NCBI GenBank assembly: GCA_934162625.1 | Contig: CAKPJM010000052.1 | Span: forward strand, 1-7,549 | From: an uncultured Clostridia bacterium | Lineage (GTDB): Bacteria; Bacillota; Clostridia; TANB77; CAG-508 | DNA: 7,549 nt | Reading direction: 5' to 3' | In this document: one piece after another, positions 6,354 through 7,549 of the stretch | Numbering within the stretch: the stretch's first letter is position 1 | Layout of the letters: every line of letters starts with the position of its first letter | Notes under the pieces: model-generated | Seen by the model: the letters and a program-made list of their open reading frames with translations, nothing else | Database searches by the model: none | What the model was told of the DNA's origin: nothing | Translations under genes and position numbers: made by a program

Positions 6354-6559
6354 ATTTTTCTCCTAATAGTTCTTCAAAAACCGCTTCTGCTGGTACTCCG
6401 TTGAATTCCATCTTCTATTTCTTTTATTCCTCTTGCAATACTTAATACAACATAATCACTATATGGGATGTCAGGATTATTTGCTAATTCTTCTAGTTCT
6501 TCATAAGTTTTTTTCTTAAAATCTTCAAAAAGTTTATTGCTATTCTCTTTGTCTATCAT
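6301..6559 (-). CDS. Antitoxin of the toxin-antitoxin module; C-terminus restored by a +1 shift at CGG (6398-6400)
   Basis: Starts at ATG 6559 with GAGGTG (6567-6572). The first 53 residues are helical and acidic (FEDFKKKTYEELEELANNP in part), ending in ARGIKEIEDGIQ. In the start frame, eight more residues follow and translation ends at 6374 (61 residues). If the C of the in-frame CGG is skipped, it continues GVPAEAVFEELLGEKY, which fits the C-terminal helix common in RelB/Phd-like antitoxins after 'ikeGrG.pae.vf.eL', and ends at TAA 6301 (85 residues), overlapping the toxin frame by 53 bases. I recognise the module by its partner and by this tail, not by a named family. Overlap with the toxin indicates one operon. 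The 61-residue short form could also be a real product. Confidence 0.68.
6398..6400 (-). other. In-frame CGG at the +1 frameshift point of the antitoxin
   Basis: Coding strand reads ATT CAA CGG AGT in the start frame; the family-like tail needs CAA (C) GGA GTA CCA. As in sufC and addA, the skipped base is the C of CGG and the restored codon is glycine. Less certain than the other two, because this gene is less conserved. Confidence 0.65.
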
Positions 6560-6587
6560 ATAAAAGCACCTCTTTCGTTTAAATACT

Positions 6588-6604
6588 TATTTATGCATTT
6601 TCAT
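6588..6604 (-). repeat. 17-bp inverted repeat, copy at the toxin-antitoxin transcription start
   Basis: Reverse complement of 5865-5881. It lies directly downstream of the -10 box of the toxin-antitoxin promoter and upstream of the ribosome binding site, the usual place for an autoregulatory operator of a type II module. It contains the palindrome ATGCAT. Confidence 0.55.
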
Positions 6605-6608
6605 TTAT

Positions 6609-6637
6609 ATTATATTTTATTTTCTTTTTTAATTCAA
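6609..6637 (-). promoter_or_regulatory. Promoter of the toxin-antitoxin operon
   Basis: On the minus strand, a perfect TATAAT (6609-6614) follows TTGAAT (6632-6637) with a 17-base spacer that is almost all A. This is the best promoter match in the window. The start point would fall near 6602, inside the 17-bp repeat. Confidence 0.68.
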
Positions 6638-6681
6638 CTACTTTTTGACAAAACTTTTCGACATTTTTTGATGTTTCCTAC

Positions 6682-6710
6682 TAAAATGGAGCGTTCATCC
6701 AACGCCCCAT
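6682..6710 (-). terminator. Intrinsic terminator of the glycyl-tRNA synthetase gene
   Basis: ATGGGGCGTT (6710-6701 on the minus strand) pairs with AACGCTCCAT (6695-6686) over ten pairs including one G-U, with a 5-base loop GGATG, followed by TTTTAG. It lies about 30 bases after the glyQS stop and separates that gene from the toxin-antitoxin promoter. Confidence 0.72.
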
Positions 6711-6742
6711 CTTATATAAATCATATTAACTAAATTCTTGGT

Positions 6743-7549
6743 TTATTTGCCTATTTTTTCATCCAACCAATTTTCCAACTCATCAATTTTAATTCTTACT
6801 TGCTCCATTGTGTCCCTATCTCTTATTGTTACAGAGTTATCATTTTCTGTTTCAAAATCTACTGTTATGCAGTATGGTGTTCCAATTTCATCTTCTCTTC
6901 TATATCTTTTTCCTATGCTTCCTGCTTCATCATATTCACACATATATTTTTTAGATAATTTTTCAAATACTTCTGTTGCTTTTTCACTTAGTTTTTTAGA
7001 TAGTGGAAGTATTGCTGCTTTGTATGGTGCAATTGATTGATGTAAGTGTAATACTGTTCTTATATCTCCTTCTCCGACTTCTTCTTCATCATAAGCATCG
7101 CATAATGCTGTTAAGAAAATTCTATCTACACCAACAGCTGGTTCTACACAATATGGTACATATTTTTCGTTTGTTTCTGGATCTAAATATGTTAAATCTA
7201 CTTTAGATGCTTCCATATGTCTTGTTAGGTCGTAGTCTGTTCTATCTGCTATTCCCCATAACTCTCCCCATCCAAATGGGAATAAGTATTCTATATCTGT
7301 TGTTCCTTTACTATAGAAGCAAAGTTCTTCTTTTGAATGTTCTCTCATTCTTAAATTTTCTTCTTTAATTCCTATTCCTAGCAACCAATTTTTACAGAAT
7401 TTTTTCCAGTATTCATACCATTCTAGGTCTGTGCCTGGTTTGCAGAAAAATTCTAGTTCCATTTGTTCAAATTCTCTTGTTCTAAATATAAAGTTTCCTG
7501 GTGTTATTTCGTTTCTAAAAGAACGTCCCATTTGTCCAATTCCCATTGG
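6743..7549 (-). CDS. glyQS: Glycyl-tRNA synthetase, alpha2 type, C-terminal part (runs off the right edge)
   Basis: 268 codons are visible, ending in TAA at 6743; the 5' part of the gene, roughly 190 residues, lies beyond the right edge. It is a class II synthetase charging tRNA-Gly. Motif 2 is seen in FRNEITPGNFIFRTREFEQM with ELEFF following, and the region WGELWGIADRTDYDLTRH contributes to glycine and adenylate binding. Motif 3 is PYCVEPAVGVDRIFLTAL. The C-terminal anticodon-binding domain starts near RTVLHLHQSIAPYKAAILPL and ends DELENWLDEKIGK. This is the homodimeric single-chain form, not the glyQ/glyS alpha2beta2 form. No frameshift is needed in the visible part, and CGG occurs here only out of frame (7074-7076). 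An internal ATG at 7546 is not the start, since the open frame continues through a Pro codon to the edge. Confidence 0.96.
   Translation of the reverse strand, partial: PMGIGQMGRSFRNEITPGNFIFRTREFEQMELEFFCKPGTDLEWYEYWKKFCKNWLLGIGIKEENLRMREHSKEELCFYSKGTTDIEYLFPFGWGELWGIADRTDYDLTRHMEASKVDLTYLDPETNEKYVPYCVEPAVGVDRIFLTALCDAYDEEEVGEGDIRTVLHLHQSIAPYKAAILPLSKKLSEKATEVFEKLSKKYMCEYDEAGSIGKRYRREDEIGTPYCITVDFETENDNSVTIRDRDTMEQVRIKIDELENWLDEKIGK

Noticed and set aside
6738..7206. Plus-strand frames opposite glyQS
   Set aside because: Antisense to class II synthetase motifs, without initiation signals.

Overview
The window is strongly AT-rich. Every gene I can support is on the minus strand, so transcription runs from the right edge to the left. 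Gene content points to a low-GC Bacillota, probably an anaerobic, uncultivated Clostridia- or Bacilli-like lineage: a class II alpha2-type glycyl-tRNA synthetase, an AddA helicase-nuclease, a minimal two-gene SufC-SufB Fe-S assembly pair, a CCA-encoding tRNA-Gln, AGGAG-type ribosome binding sites and an AGA/AGG-dominated arginine codon choice. I cannot name the genus.

Layout in order of transcription: (1) 7549-6743, C-terminal part of glycyl-tRNA synthetase, ending at an intrinsic terminator (6682-6710). (2) 6559-6045, a type II toxin-antitoxin module with its own strong promoter; the antitoxin needs a +1 frameshift and the ParE/RelE-like toxin has an ATA where a start codon is expected. (3) 6044-5791, intergenic, with a small GC-richer island and a probable addA promoter. 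(4) 5790-2199, addA, complete except that one extra base interrupts the Walker A motif; addB is not adjacent. (5) 2060-427, sufC and sufB, overlapping by 8 bases behind a good promoter; sufC also has one extra base in its Walker A motif. (6) 388-313, tRNA-Gln(CUG), whose 3' GCCA is the base of a 24-bp perfect hairpin. (7) 312-1, a repeat-rich, gene-free stretch with a 52-bp direct repeat at a 150-bp period, an inverted tRNA-tail-like sequence and an outward promoter at the left edge.

The main observation is about decoding. Three separate genes (sufC, addA, antitoxin) each need one +1 frameshift. At all three sites the base to be skipped is the C of an in-frame CGG codon, and the next codon in the restored frame is glycine (GGA, GGG, GGA). 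In sufC and addA this glycine is an invariant Walker A residue. Reading all coding sequence by eye (about 2,200 codons), I find no other in-frame CGG, while CGG occurs out of frame on the coding strand at eight places inside intact genes. Two explanations remain. One is that CGG is unassigned or starved here and is passed by a +1 shift or quadruplet (CGGN = Gly) decoding. The other is three sequencing or assembly insertions that happen to look alike. The sequence alone cannot decide, but the pattern is specific and easy to test.
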